A DNA stretch of 64,000 nt from NCBI GenBank assembly GCA_943736015.1, contig OX031058.1, positions 23,709,001 through 23,773,000 of the forward strand, read 5' to 3'. The notes beneath the pieces were generated by a model. The model worked only from the letters and a program-made list of their open reading frames with translations, did no database searches and was not told the DNA's origin. Position 1 is the first letter of the stretch. Each line of letters begins with the position of its first letter. Below, piece by piece: positions 30,001 to 35,822 of this stretch. Source of the DNA: Tridacna crocea. Taxonomy: Eukaryota > Mollusca > Bivalvia > Cardiida > Cardiidae. Made by a program: the position numbers and the translations under genes.

Positions 30001-33000
30001 AAAATTGTCAAAGAAAATGAAGTAAATGTGGGAATAGTTATCCTCAAAAAATTTCTTTGCATCAGCTGTCTCATAATTTTCTGCAATAAAAAGTTTATAT
30101 GTAGGTATAATGATTTCACTTTTGACCTTTACCTCTTAACCCTTTTCCCCATAAGGCATTTCTATTGTATCTCTAATTGACCCTAATTAACAGCAAGGAT
30201 GATGCTGTTTCTTATGTGTATATGACACCTTTTGATAGCATAGAAAACATTGTGGCAAAAGGTGAAATTGCTTGTGATTTTTTTCCACAATGTTTTCCAA
30301 AGGCTCCTAAAAACAATGCATAGAAATGAGTATCTATGGAGTAAAGGATTAATAACCCTGAAGAATAAGCCCTTTGAAACCATTGTGAGAAAAGGAGAGA
30401 ATGCTGGTAATCAACATTTTCTCCTTTTCCCACAAAGTTTTCAAAAACCACAATACATCAAGCTTTGCAACCATTTTCTTTCCTTTTAAATCACATGATA
30501 CTTATTTGAAATTGAGCTGGTAAAGTCATACCATTTGTCGATTTTGTTAGTATCTGCAAAAATCACAGAAAAGCTAGGTTTAACTCATTACCAGACAGCA
30601 AAATTTTAGACTGGTTCAAATTAAAAGCATTTGCAGACGACAAAATAAAGGTGACTAAAAAATTGAAATTTGTTCTGGTAAGGGTAGAAAACACTGTGGG
30701 AAAAGGAGAAAATGCTGGGGTTACCAGCATTTTCTCCTTTTCCCACAGTGTTTTCAAAAGGCTTCTTTCTCAGGGGCGTCAAAAGTAGGGATTGTGTGAT
30801 AATGGGTTAAGTCAACAAATTGGCTACTTGGAAAAGCTTTTATCCAGAAAATATAATTCTATTAGCACAAAGACCCCTTCCCCTAAAGACTACAAATTTT
30901 TTCCAAGACAGAACCACGTTAAAAAGAAATCATGATACTTCCACTATGTTCTGCTGTTAATGGGCGTCACACTACCATGTTAGAAGTGGAGATTATAAGT
31001 AAATCTGTTTTATCAGTTTATTCTGACATTCTGAGAATATACCCACATGACAAAATGGCTGCCTTGTATCAGCTATGTCTTGCTCTCTAAATAAAATATG
31101 TAAATATTTGAAATAAATTGGATATGTCTTTTGTACTTGAAGGACAATAATTGAATATCACATACGGCAAAGTGGAATTTCATTTTTACCCCCCAAAGAC
31201 CTAAAAAAAAGTATCTTTGTTAAGGTTTTTCCAGAGCCTACATGTGTACCTAGAAAATGCTGCCGACCCTAACCTTTTTTTCCCCACAACTGAAAAAAAA
31301 AAAAATGAAAACAAAGGGTGATTTCAGTACATGGTCCATGTAAAAAGTTCCTCAAATAAATATGAAATCCCTACCTACCTTACCTACATCATCTCTGATG
31401 GAAACCCTTAACAGTTATTTTTTGTTAGGCCTAGCTGAAGTGAATTAACCCTTTACCCCTCAAGGCATTTCTATGGTACCTCTAGTTGACCCTAAATAAC
31501 AGCAAGGATAAAGCTGTTTCTTATGTGTATATGACACCTTTTCATAGCATAGAAAACATTGTGGCAAAAGGTGAAATTGCTAATCTCCAGCAATTTCACT
31601 TTTTGCCACGTTTCCAAAGGCTTCTACAAGCAATGCGTAGAAATGAGTATCTATGGAATAAAGGGTTAACACAAAAGCCTAGTAACATGATTTTCAGTTA
31701 ACTCGGTCAAGGGTTTAGTCATCCTCACTGGTAAAATGTCATCTATGATACTAGGGCAGTCCAACAAATACCTAATACATAGGGCCAACTTACCACTGTT
31801 TACTTTATCAAATTGAAAGCAGACATGTTTTTGTATTGCATCGGTTAAAAATAATGGATATATCTCTATTTATAGTTTAAGTAACTTTCAATATTCACAA
31901 ATTGCAATTATAAAGCACAATTCTCCTCCATGTTAATCATTATCCCCTAGTCTTCATAAAACCAGTCGTTTATATTTGACAAATGAAGGTCATCTGCTAT
32001 GGTATCATTGCCAGTAACAAAAACTAAAAGACAATGATGGATAATTGTCTCTATTTGTGTACTCTCACGGACTTGTAATATACAGTCGGGTCGATCTTTT
32101 CACACTTCGCTGCCCGCAGGGGATTAGTGACACATTGTTAATTGGATTTTATATTCGAAGGCGGATATTAATGATGTCTTCAACAGACTCGTGGTAAAAT
32201 TTAGATAAGAGGTTTCAATACTGAACATAAGGCAATCCTGGGAGCTATTATGCGGCAGGGTTTCCAGTAAAAGGGCAGAGCGTCCAGAGAAAGGAGGAAG
32301 GAGGGGCTGGGCGCTGCGCCCTTCTATTCCCCGCTTGCTAGAACACTGTATTTGCACAATGGCAACATTTGGATATTAAAATTAAAATCAGATTCTTGGT
32401 AAAGATTAATCATTTATCTAACAATCCATGCCCATTTTAGTTGCTGTCAGTGGAAATTTGTCGGATACAGCCGTTTTAAAAGACGCCAGTAAAATCATAT
32501 TAATTCCAGATGTCTTTAATTTAAAGAGGGCTGCTTTGAAGGTATGTGGGCACCAGTAACAACATAGCATCAGAGAACTAACAGTCTGAAGGTAGGAGAC
32601 CATTACCTTCAGTCTGAAGGTCTGCTCCGATGCTATTTTTGTTCCTGGTCTCCGCAGGCCTTCATATCAGCCCTCTTCATACACTTCTGGAATTAATATG
32701 ATTTTACCCACATCTTTTCGAACGGCTCTATGCGACAAAGTTTCCAGTGACAGCTAATAAAATGGGCATGGATCGTTAGATAAATGATTAATCTTTAAGA
32801 GCACAAAATATGCTGCAAAATACCAAATAAGTCAATGGGAATTTACCTTTTTTCCCCAACGTAAATAAATCCAGCGTAATTTGTAAACAACTAACACGGC
32901 GACTTCCGTTAGTCAGGCATGCGCACTCAACGAAATTTGAATTTTGTACAGTCTGGTACCCTAACCCTATACAGCCTAATTCGATCAAGGTGTGTTTGTT

Positions 33001-33861
33001 TACAGCAAATTTCGCAACTAAACTGTCCTGTAGCATGTCAGAGATACTGCGATTTCTGCCGAGACGTGCGCATTGATAAGATCACCATGTTTTGATTTCT
33101 GGTGAAGTAGGTCAATGGTTATTTATGTTGAAAAGTACAGATTTGCACAAAGGTAAGAGTTGGATATTAACTAACACCAGTTTTTTTGTAAAGATTAATC
33201 ATTTATCTAACGATCCATGCCCATTTTATTAGCTGTCATTGGAAATTTTGTTGCATAGAGCCGTTCGAAAAGATGCGGATAAAATCATATTTTTTCAAGA
33301 CGTGTTTAATGAAGGTTGGCCTGAAGGGGTATGCGAAGAACAGTAACAAAAATAGCATCGGAGCAGACACCTTCAGACTGAAGTTAGGAGACCATGGACT
33401 TTAGAGTTGCAAAATATCACAATCAAATATAAACCTAAAATCCTCTAGCATGCTTGTCTACATAAGAGAATGAATGGCTGGAATTGGGAACGGGGGGGTG
33501 TCATTTTATTTCTTGAAAAACTGCTGAGAATCTTCAATTGTTTACAATGCACCATCAATTTATGAACAAGTTCAGGTTTGGTTTTTGTTCAGAACTGATA
33601 ATCGGGAAAATGCATGATTCTTTACATCCATTTTTAGTAGCTTTAGAAACACCCTTCGCACCAATTCCAAGAAAAAATACAGGAAACGATGCCGATGGGA
33701 GGTGACCCAGAACATCGGTTTCTGTCCGACTCACCTAAGATAGTTCTGAGATGTTTTAACCGAGTTAGAGTATCTTTCTTAGCATCTGCAACTTTCTGAG
33801 CTGCCTTCCGGATATCTCCATCTTTGTTGGATTTTCTAAACTTAGCCAATGCCGACGACAT
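1..33861 (-). CDS. RALGAPA: Ral GTPase-activating protein alpha subunit, N-terminal part (17 spliced exons, gene continues past left edge)
   Basis: Catalytic alpha subunit of the RalGAP complex, which stimulates GTP hydrolysis by RalA/RalB in the cytoplasm together with the beta subunit; it is related to tuberin. Seen: 17 exons joined in phase, all GT-AG, giving about 722 residues that follow vertebrate RALGAPA1/2 from the start ([16 protein letters not shown]) through [43 protein letters not shown] and [10 protein letters not shown] to [11 protein letters not shown]. This part is the helical N-terminal half; the C-terminal Rap/Ral GAP domain is beyond the left edge. Start chosen at the ATG at 33861, which gives [12 protein letters not shown]; an upstream TTG in frame is not a plausible animal start. 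Introns run from about 0.4 to 7.7 kb and are full of TTAA-family elements. Alpha 1 and alpha 2 cannot be separated; many invertebrates have a single gene. Exons are listed separately. Confidence 0.95.
759..879 (-). CDS. RALGAPA: RALGAPA coding exon 16
   Basis: 121 bp, acceptor TTTTTCAG, donor GTATGC. Contains [20 protein letters not shown] and [13 protein letters not shown], the conserved basic stretch preceding the serine-rich regulatory region. Confidence 0.96.
1200..1420. repeat. TTAA family, degenerate copy
   Basis: The hairpin core GGAAAAGGAGAAAATGCC...AGCATTTTCTCCTTTTC is still visible, but the ends are eroded. Within RALGAPA intron 15. Confidence 0.6.
1738..1860 (-). CDS. RALGAPA: RALGAPA coding exon 15
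   Basis: 123 bp, phase 0 at both ends, acceptor TTTTCAG, donor [26 protein letters not shown] and [16 protein letters not shown] are almost identical to the vertebrate alpha subunits; this was the decisive identification. Confidence 0.97.
2093..2300 (+). repeat. TTAA family A, right end lost
   Basis: Starts CTCTTTACCAAATGACAAAAT, has the A arm (GCATTTGCAGAGGACAAAATAA) and core hairpin, and decays after TTTTCAAAAGG. It runs into a second core fragment at 2320-2356. Confidence 0.75.
2356..2584 (-). repeat. TTAA family A, full-length copy (229 bp)
   Basis: TTAA at both ends. Left end CCTTTTACCACACAATCCC, core TGCTGGTAACCAGCA within GAGAAAA/TTTTATC arms, right end ATGTGGTAAAGAG. A further core fragment starts immediately at 2581. 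Confidence 0.9.
2585..4104. other. RALGAPA intron 14, right part
   Basis: A TTAA-family core fragment (2581-2650) and an arm fragment (3620-3680, GCAAAAGCTTTAATTCGGAC); otherwise AT-rich with nothing recognised. Confidence 0.4.
4105..4330 (-). repeat. TTAA family A, near full-length
   Basis: CCCTTTACCACACAATCCCG to GTGTTGTAAAGGGTTAG, with core hairpin 4168-4222. Lies about 20 bp from RALGAPA exon 14, opposite in orientation to the copy on the other side. Confidence 0.88.
4351..4462 (-). CDS. RALGAPA: RALGAPA coding exon 14, bracketed by an inverted pair of TTAA elements
   Basis: 112 bp, acceptor CTGTAG, donor GTAAAC. Contains [18 protein letters not shown] and [10 protein letters not shown]. 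Only about 20 bp separates each edge from a TTAA-family element (4105-4330 in one orientation, 4483-4705 in the other), so the branch-point and donor regions abut repeat DNA. Confidence 0.94.
4483..4705 (+). repeat. TTAA family A, near full-length
   Basis: TTAACTCATTACCAAAGGAC to TGTGTGGTAATGGGTAAA. Starts about 20 bp upstream (in gene sense) of exon 14 and shares its far end with the next copy. Confidence 0.88.
4703..4922 (+). repeat. TTAA family A, second copy in tandem
   Basis: AAACTCTTTACCAAACGACAA to TTATGTGGTAAAGAGTTCA, with core GTGGAAAAAGGAGAAAATGC and its inverse. Directly abuts the previous copy. Confidence 0.85.
4923..5845. other. RALGAPA intron 13, part beyond the TTAA pair
   Basis: Weak TTAA-family remnants near 5230-5380 (ATACTGTGGGAAAAGAAGCA). 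Nothing else recognised. Confidence 0.4.
5846..5919 (-). CDS. RALGAPA: RALGAPA coding exon 13
   Basis: 74 bp, acceptor TTGCAG, donor GTAAGA. Contains [20 protein letters not shown], nearly identical to the vertebrate segment. It ends TG, and exon 14 supplies the G of a conserved tryptophan. Confidence 0.95.
5951..7138. mobile_element. Non-autonomous DNA element with TACCGTAATTCCCC inverted ends
   Basis: Ends TACCGTAATTCCCCCAAGTA and its inverse at 7117-7138 are near-perfect, and subterminal GTGTCCGAAAA motifs recur inward on both sides. About 1.19 kb with no coding potential. A TTAA-family copy is nested inside. TA target duplication is possible; superfamily unassigned. Confidence 0.8.
6586..6868 (-). 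repeat. TTAA family A nested in the TACCGTAATT element
   Basis: TTAACTCTTTACCACACAATC start and hairpin core GGAAAAGGAGAAAATGCTGG. The right end is diverged and followed by two further TTTGTTG-C/TTTGG-type end fragments to about 6990. Confidence 0.75.
7845..8075 (-). CDS. RALGAPA: RALGAPA coding exon 12
   Basis: 231 bp, acceptor GTTACAG, donor GTATAC. Contains [15 protein letters not shown] and [20 protein letters not shown], matching [21 protein letters not shown]. The frame stays open 75 bp into the intron, so the donor decides the exon end. Confidence 0.95.
8076..9140. other. RALGAPA intron 11
   Basis: No repeat or gene recognised. One of the cleanest introns in the window. Confidence 0.4.
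9141..9269 (-). CDS. RALGAPA: RALGAPA coding exon 11
   Basis: 129 bp, phase 0 at both ends, acceptor GGTTCAG and donor GTATGT. Contains [10 protein letters not shown], matching KPLFMQEPEE, then an acidic tail [12 protein letters not shown]. Part of this exon is copied, with a stop, at 14977-15056. Confidence 0.93.
10541..10769 (+). repeat. TTAA family A, intact type copy (229 bp)
   Basis: Perfect 17 bp terminal inverted repeats TTAACCCATTACCACAC at both ends, and core GAAAATGCTGGTTTCCAGCATTTTC flanked by GGGAAAAGGA/TCCTTTTCCC. No coding frame. Together with 62170-62398 it is the best reference copy. Confidence 0.93.
11430..11628 (+). repeat. TTAA family A, degenerate
   Basis: AAACTTTTGGACTCCACCAA, then GCATTTGCAGACCACATGAT, a broken core around AGAATGCTAATTACC, and TTGAGTAGGAAAGGATTAAA at the end. 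Confidence 0.6.
12536..12607 (-). CDS. RALGAPA: RALGAPA coding exon 10
   Basis: 72 bp, phase 0 at both ends, acceptor TTTTCAG and donor GTAAGT. Contains [20 protein letters not shown], matching the conserved segment that ends VVKVYQEWIQ. Confidence 0.93.
12775..12953 (+). repeat. TTAA family, degenerate
   Basis: Recognisable end TTAAGTTGTAAAGGGTTAAC and an A-type arm; the core hairpin is mostly lost (AAAGCTAGTTACTAGCAAT). Confidence 0.5.
13028..13098. repeat. Short tandem duplication
   Basis: TTTTACGAATGTTTTCTGTA followed by CAAATAAAACAGT is repeated once with small changes (unit about 37 bp) in RALGAPA intron 9. Confidence 0.7.
13335..13602 (-). CDS. RALGAPA: RALGAPA coding exon 9
   Basis: Longest exon here (268 bp). 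The first two thirds is a low-complexity acidic and serine-rich linker with [10 protein letters not shown]; the end, [19 protein letters not shown], matches the conserved DIEIVRRVFSSKRSNVNFV stretch. Donor GTAAAT. Confidence 0.94.
14487..14707 (-). repeat. TTAA family A, near full-length
   Basis: TTTCCACACAATCCCGCATTT to CATTTCATAAAGAGATAA, with core GGAGAAAATGCTGGAAACCA and its inverse. Confidence 0.8.
14977..15056 (-). pseudogene. Broken partial copy of RALGAPA exon 11 in intron 8
   Basis: About 80 bp nearly identical to 9136-9215, including the exon's last ~75 bp and its GTATGT donor, but no acceptor side. In the exon frame GATATCTTA has become GATATCTAA, a stop. It lies about 150 bp downstream of exon 8 in transcript order. 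Cannot serve as a normal exon. Confidence 0.88.
15209..15347 (-). CDS. RALGAPA: RALGAPA coding exon 8
   Basis: 139 bp, acceptor TTGACAG, donor GTGAGT. Contains [17 protein letters not shown] and [11 protein letters not shown] broken copy of exon 11 lies about 150 bp downstream of this exon, inside intron 8. Confidence 0.92.
15961..16099 (-). CDS. RALGAPA: RALGAPA coding exon 7
   Basis: 139 bp, acceptor TTGTTAG, donor GTAAGA. Contains [19 protein letters not shown] and SIYDPVL, matching the LEWKNKENQERGFSFLF and LYHPVL positions. Confidence 0.94.
16560..16790 (-). repeat. TTAA family A, degenerate
   Basis: TTAACTTTTTTAAATAATCTC start; GAAAACTTGTGGGAAAAGAAG core remnant; arm TTTATTGTCTGCATGGGCTTT; end CTGGTAAAAG. 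Confidence 0.6.
16838..16978 (+). repeat. SINE-like repeat, copy 1
   Basis: GGGGTTTAACGCCACTTTAAC then ACACCAGTACTAACACAACTT and CTTTCCAAAGCCACCGACTA. A related copy is at 25852-25985 and weaker pieces at 28690-28765 and 35283-35350. Position in a SINE family is inferred. Confidence 0.6.
17304..17425 (-). CDS. RALGAPA: RALGAPA coding exon 6
   Basis: 122 bp, acceptor TTTGTAG, donor GTAAGT. Contains [18 protein letters not shown] and [13 protein letters not shown], equivalent to the EEVTPLVP...FLEALLKYIV region. The preceding intron, 17426-25160, is the largest in this gene and holds most of the array repeats. Confidence 0.93.
17872..18077 (+). repeat. TTAA family A, degenerate
   Basis: AAATTTTAAAGTGATCAAAA arm, GTAAAAGGAGAAAATGCTGG half-core, and end GACTGTTTGGTATGGGGAT. 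Confidence 0.6.
18238..19453. repeat. Composite repeat array with GCTCCCCGAA inverted ends
   Basis: Begins ACAAGAGCC...ATGCTCCCCGAA and ends CGGACGGACAG...TTCGGGGAGCATAA, so the outer ends are inverted. Inside are about 160 bp diverged direct units marked by AAGCCCCCTTTTTCCATGAC (18926, 19086 and 19248, with older ones at 18420 and 18597). A GACGGACGGACAG tract is at 19377-19412. No coding frame. Confidence 0.75.
19615..19682 (+). repeat. TTAA family A, 5' fragment
   Basis: CTCTTTACCAAATGACAAAAT and ATAAAAGCATACATGTGCAG, cut by the next element. Confidence 0.6.
19682..19909 (+). repeat. TTAA family B, full-length (228 bp)
   Basis: TTAA at both ends; ACTCCATAGGTACTCATTTCT arm, core AAAGGTGAAAGTGCTCGTCAC with inverse TTTCACCTTTTGCCACAATA, end CCTTATGGGGTAAAGGG. 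B differs from A in its arms but keeps the GAAAACATTGTGG core edge. Confidence 0.9.
19906..20137 (+). repeat. TTAA family A, sharing TTAA with the previous copy
   Basis: TTAACTCTTTACTAAAAAAC to GTTTGGTAAAGGGTTAA, with core GGAGAAAATGATGATTACCA. Its first TTAA is the last TTAA of the B copy. Confidence 0.88.
20134..20287 (+). repeat. TTAA family A, 5'-truncated
   Basis: Starts mid-arm (AATGTAGCTCAAATAATTATT), has half of the core (AAAATGCTGGTAACATTCTC) and ends GGGGTATAGGGTTAA. Third member of the cluster. Confidence 0.75.
20284..20510 (-). repeat. TTAA family B, full-length
   Basis: TTAACCCTATACCCCATAAG to GAGTAAAGGCTTAA, with core AATTGCTCGTGACGAGCAATT. Fourth member of the cluster and inverted relative to the first B copy. 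Confidence 0.9.
20862..22391. repeat. Composite repeat array with GCTCACCTGAG inverted ends
   Basis: Opens ATTGCTCACCTGAGTACC and closes GTGCTCAGGTGAGCTAA. Left half: about 150 bp diverged units (GATGACAAAGTTATGCTCCGG type, 20990-21660). Right half: four about 160 bp units marked by CAAGGGCAAATAACTCCAGT (21686, 21846, 22010 and 22163) ending GGACGGACAGACACC. Same architecture as 18238-19453 with unrelated sequence. Confidence 0.75.
23456..24089 (+). pseudogene. Mariner-like transposase remnant
   Basis: Reading across two frames, with stops and frameshifts: [54 protein letters not shown] followed by KAKTS, and at the end [20 protein letters not shown] and [10 protein letters not shown]. The first catalytic D-E-T, the S-x-x-W...P-x-x-K-K-A-K-T-S block and the C-terminal F-F-x-x-G-L block are mariner family features. 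The stretch carrying the second and third catalytic acids is deleted. Dead. Confidence 0.7.
24090..25160. other. RALGAPA intron 5, part next to exon 5
   Basis: Nothing recognised beyond a short direct repeat TTAGAACTTTCAGATAAGATA (24476 and 24507). Confidence 0.4.
25161..25320 (-). CDS. RALGAPA: RALGAPA coding exon 5
   Basis: 160 bp, acceptor TTTCAG, donor GTAAGT. Contains [19 protein letters not shown] and LIPGLG, matching the family IRREGVRLFLLWLQ and CLIPGF positions. Confidence 0.94.
25352..25800. mobile_element. Fold-back element, copy 1
   Basis: A 147 bp near-perfect hairpin (25352-25498) formed by AAGATCGAAATTTATTTCAT...GTGGCGCAGCCAC, followed by about 300 bp ending CCGGAAAGCATGAAATAA. 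A second copy is at 56363-56832. Confidence 0.85.
25852..25985 (+). repeat. SINE-like repeat, copy 2
   Basis: TTTGGTTTGCATTGGAGTTT, CAGTACTGACACAGCTTTCT and CAAAGCCACTGACTAC parallel copy 1. Confidence 0.55.
25986..27210. other. RALGAPA intron 4, unannotated part
   Basis: AT-rich, one TTAA-family end fragment at 26740, no gene seen. Confidence 0.4.
26740..26812 (-). repeat. TTAA family A, end fragment
   Basis: TATCTATTTTGTCATATATG, AATCTACAATCTGTCTTCTG and GTAAAGTGTTAAG. Confidence 0.5.
27211..27700 (+). mobile_element. Repeat family E (GGATCAGCCTG type), split by a TTAA element
   Basis: AAATGGCCTGCAACATGCAA start; TTGGATCAGCATACACATTC; AAGTCTACTGTAGAACGAAAT; ACACAGGCTGATCCAAGACA to 27426; then resumes at 27657 with GCAAATGTCTGAATGCCCCT and TTTCGCATGTTGCAGG. 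Inner ends are inverted and the element is non-coding. Other copies: 46000-46235, 48335-48760, 49028-49303, 52495-52965 and 53826-54105. Confidence 0.8.
27427..27656 (+). repeat. TTAA family A, full-length, inserted in repeat E
   Basis: TTAACTCATTACCAAACAAC to TGTGTGGTAATGGATTAA, with core AAACGCTGGTTACCAGCATTT. Interrupts the E copy exactly at a TTAA. Confidence 0.92.
27837..28067 (-). repeat. TTAA family A, near full-length
   Basis: ACCCTTTACCACACAATGACG to GTGTGGTATCAGGTTAA, with core GAGAAAATGCTGGTTACCAG. Confidence 0.88.
28220..28321 (-). CDS. RALGAPA: RALGAPA coding exon 4
   Basis: 102 bp, phase 0 at both ends, acceptor CTCCAG and donor GTAATA. Contains [15 protein letters not shown] and MKKLLHPNN, close to the vertebrate protein. 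Confidence 0.95.
28422..28649 (+). repeat. TTAA family A, full-length (228 bp)
   Basis: TTAACTCATTACCAAACAAC to TGTGTGGTAGTGGTTAA, with core AAATGCTGGTTGCCAGCATTT. About 100 bp from RALGAPA exon 4. Confidence 0.92.
29268..29317 (-). CDS. RALGAPA: RALGAPA coding exon 3
   Basis: Short 50 bp exon between acceptor TTTATAG and donor GTAAAA. Contains [15 protein letters not shown], the conserved SQREELD segment. Restores phase 0. Confidence 0.94.
29970..30080 (-). CDS. RALGAPA: RALGAPA coding exon 2
   Basis: Acceptor TTGCAG before 30080, donor GTGAGT after 29970. Contains [18 protein letters not shown], matching the family segment around HIYYVFFENFV. Phase 1 in and out. Confidence 0.95.
30136..30352 (-). 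repeat. TTAA family B, core partly deleted (217 bp)
   Basis: TTAACCCTTTTCCCCATAAG to ATGGAGTAAAGGATTAA. One arm of the hairpin is shortened (AAATTGCTTGTGATTTTTTT). Starts 56 bp from exon 2. Confidence 0.85.
30349..30455 (-). repeat. TTAA family A, fragment sharing TTAA
   Basis: TTAATAACCCTGAAGAATAAG, then full core GAGAGAATGCTGGTAATCAAC; truncated after CACAAAGTTTTC. Confidence 0.75.
30580..30810 (+). repeat. TTAA family A, full-length (231 bp)
   Basis: TTAACTCATTACCAGACAGC to TGTGTGATAATGGGTTAA, with core ATGCTGGGGTTACCAGCAT. Confidence 0.92.
31445..31669 (-). repeat. TTAA family B, full-length (225 bp)
   Basis: TTAACCCTTTACCCCTCAAG to GAATAAAGGGTTAA, with core AATTGCTAATCTCCAGCAATT. Confidence 0.9.
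32402..32798. mobile_element. Long inverted repeat element (about 400 bp)
   Basis: AAGATTAATCATTTATCTAAC, CCATGCCCATTTTA and AAATCATATTAATTCCAGA recur inverted in the right half; the centre is at about 32605 with CTTCAGTCTGAAGG direct and inverted copies. Non-coding. A half-copy lies at 33188-33398. Confidence 0.85.
33188..33398. mobile_element. Half-copy of the 32402-32798 element
   Basis: AAGATTAATCATTTATCTAAC, ATCCATGCCCATTTTATTAG and AGCATCGGAGCAGAC, stopping near the symmetry centre. Solo arm about 450 bp upstream of RALGAPA exon 1 on the plus-strand scale, inside intron 1. Confidence 0.75.
33735..33861 (-). CDS. RALGAPA: RALGAPA coding exon 1
   Basis: Start codon at 33861-33859, donor GT at 33734-33733 after TCTTAG. 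Codes residues 1-42 plus one base. Contains [16 protein letters not shown], the strongly conserved N-terminal signature of the alpha subunit. Confidence 0.93.
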
Positions 33862-33879
33862 TTGGCTAAATTTTGCCAA

Positions 33880-33960
33880 ATTTCTGCCGAGTAATTCACA
33901 TTCTCGTCTGCTACGAAATCTTAATAATGGCGGAATGTTTACTAGAGCATGCGCAAAGAT
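33880..33960 (-). promoter_or_regulatory. Putative RALGAPA core promoter
   Basis: Just upstream of the start codon lie an ATGGCGG motif (33927-33933, YY1-like as read on the plus strand) and GCATGCGC (33947-33954, NRF1-like), in a locally CpG-richer stretch. These motifs are typical of TATA-less housekeeping promoters in vertebrates; their use here is inference. Confidence 0.35.
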
Positions 33961-34036
33961 TTACAAGGTAGATAAATCCTGCTTAAAAGGGAGACGACTT
34001 TTGCCAATAAAACGAGAGCCCATCAACCTCAAAACA

Positions 34037-34749
34037 TTGAACCCTACATAACACAACCCCAAGTTTTAACGGTCCTACTAAAACACGCCGTACCAGAAAA
34101 ATACGCCGTACCATACGCCGTACGGATTAAATCACGCCGTACCAAAATGTGAATTATATTGTATGCTTGTTTTGGTATTTTTATATTGAAAAACATATAA
34201 TCTAACCTACCTAGCGATATTACTTGCCAATTTTTCATATTTGTCAATTATTGGTAATTATAGACATTCTTACGGGACCAACAGGTGCCCGTTACGCCGT
34301 ACCAATTATATGAGCGTCGTACGAATTTTGAGGCACAAAACAACTAAATTAATAAGAATGTATGATACAATATGCAATTATCTACTTATTTACGAGTTCA
34401 TGTTGTTCTATTTCATGTCTTAAAGAGGTTGTAGTTACATGCCAAGCATTTATCCAGCAGATGTTTACAAAAGGGAAATAACTGAAGTTTATACAGAGAA
34501 CTTTACGTTAAACATCAGCTCAATGAAACCTTGTGGAAAAACGAGAGATTGCTTATGACCGTTTCTCTTCTTTTCTGATCCTGAAAAATAAGGCTTTTGA
34601 AAATATCTTGGGAAAAGGGCAAAATACTAGTAACCAGTATTTTCTCCTTTTCATATTATGTTTTCTACCAGAACCCCAAGAACAAATTTCCATTATGTCG
34701 ACTGCAAATTTAGAATAGTCTACAATTTTGTCGTTTGGTAAAGAGTTAA
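34037..34749 (-). repeat. TTAA family A split by a ~500 bp element with CGCCGTACC motifs
   Basis: Left end TTGAACCCTACATAACACAA...AAGTTTTAACGG is interrupted after TCCT at about 34075 and resumes at about 34573 with TCCTGAAAAATAAGGCTTTT; the element ends GTTTGGTAAAGAGTTAA. TCCT on both sides looks like a target duplication. Confidence 0.75.
34075..34575. mobile_element. CGCCGTACC-motif element, copy 1
   Basis: CTACTAAAACACGCCGTACC, then further CGCCGTACC or CGCCGTACG motifs within 70 bp and more at 34293-34320. No coding frame. Copies at 37507-38005 (direct) and 39880-40362 (inverted). Confidence 0.75.
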
Positions 34750-35510
34750 TGGTTGCAGAACGTGGACTGTATTTTTTCATTCTTTAATCAATCATTTAGT
34801 GCTGGTTTTTCCATGCTGTATCATTGTGAAAAAAATTGACTTTTACCCATACGTCAAATTTTAGACCCATCCAAACTGAAACAGATTGCAGACGACAATT
34901 TTAAACTTGATAAAAATGGCGGAGAGTTCTCCAAAGCGGTAGAAAACACGGTATGGAAAAATAAGGATAGATGAACTTAGATACATCCAATTTGTGTGCC
35001 CTAAGTAACACTTTCTCAACCTTTACATGTGCCGATTTGAATGATATCTTCCGAAAATTGTCATCACAACACTTGCAATCAATAAACTGTAAATTAATAT
35101 AGAGATAGATCTATTCTATTTTTTATGTCCCCGCATCGGTAGATCGGGGCCATATAGCTTTACCCTTGTCTGCCTGTCCGTCTGCATAAACGGTGGCATT
35201 AGTGTTTCACAAACATGTGTTCTTTTTCTTTAGTCCCGGTGATTTTTTACCAATAAACAATGTAAAGAAATTTGACTGGCAAATGTTGATTGATTGATTT
35301 TATGGTGATTTACGCCACTTTAAGTACACTATTTCACTGCGGAAATTAACATGTTCATGTACTGGGCAAGGGCCCTGAATTTTCTTGCCCCAGGAAATAC
35401 CTGAGAAAGAACCCATTTTCGCGTCATTTTTTATTTATTGAGAAAGGGGATGATGTGGGTAACGTCTTTTCCCGATTACTTCAATGTGTTGGCACTGAGA
35501 AGGGCCGTTT

Positions 35511-35822
35511 TTAAGACAATTTTTCGCAAAGATAGATTTCTATGAAATTGGTGGCCTTAGCAAGGGCCGTTAGTATTTGGAAGGGTCGTTGTTGGTTGGT
35601 CCTTAGAAGGGCCGTTTTCTTACAGTCACACATATCAGGAAACATGGCTTTAATATACCCGATCTGTTTCCACAGTGTGATGATGACTTGCGAGCCCTTC
35701 TTCAGTAGGGTCTTGGAAGCGGCGAAGTGAATGTACTGGCGATTCATTGTCCTCAAGCCTTCTTTTATGTGTTCGTAGGCTTGTACTGTAGTGCCTTCAG
35801 AGCAGTATTCAATCCCTTTTGG
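35511..35822 (-). pseudogene. TRPT1/KptA-like fragment, deleted copy
   Basis: Open frame from the stop at 35825-35823. Starts like the 39085-39375 copy (QAYEHIKEGLRTMNRQYIHF then AASKTLLKKGSQVIITL) but lacks the EGIKLFR...GNRMG block through an internal deletion, then runs into unrelated sequence. One glutamate codon is also missing. Confidence 0.65.

Noticed and set aside
32788..33036. 82-codon minus-strand frame and CpG-containing stretch as a RALGAPA upstream exon
   Set aside because: It lies inside intron 1, downstream of exon 1, and does not join in frame between exons 1 and 2.
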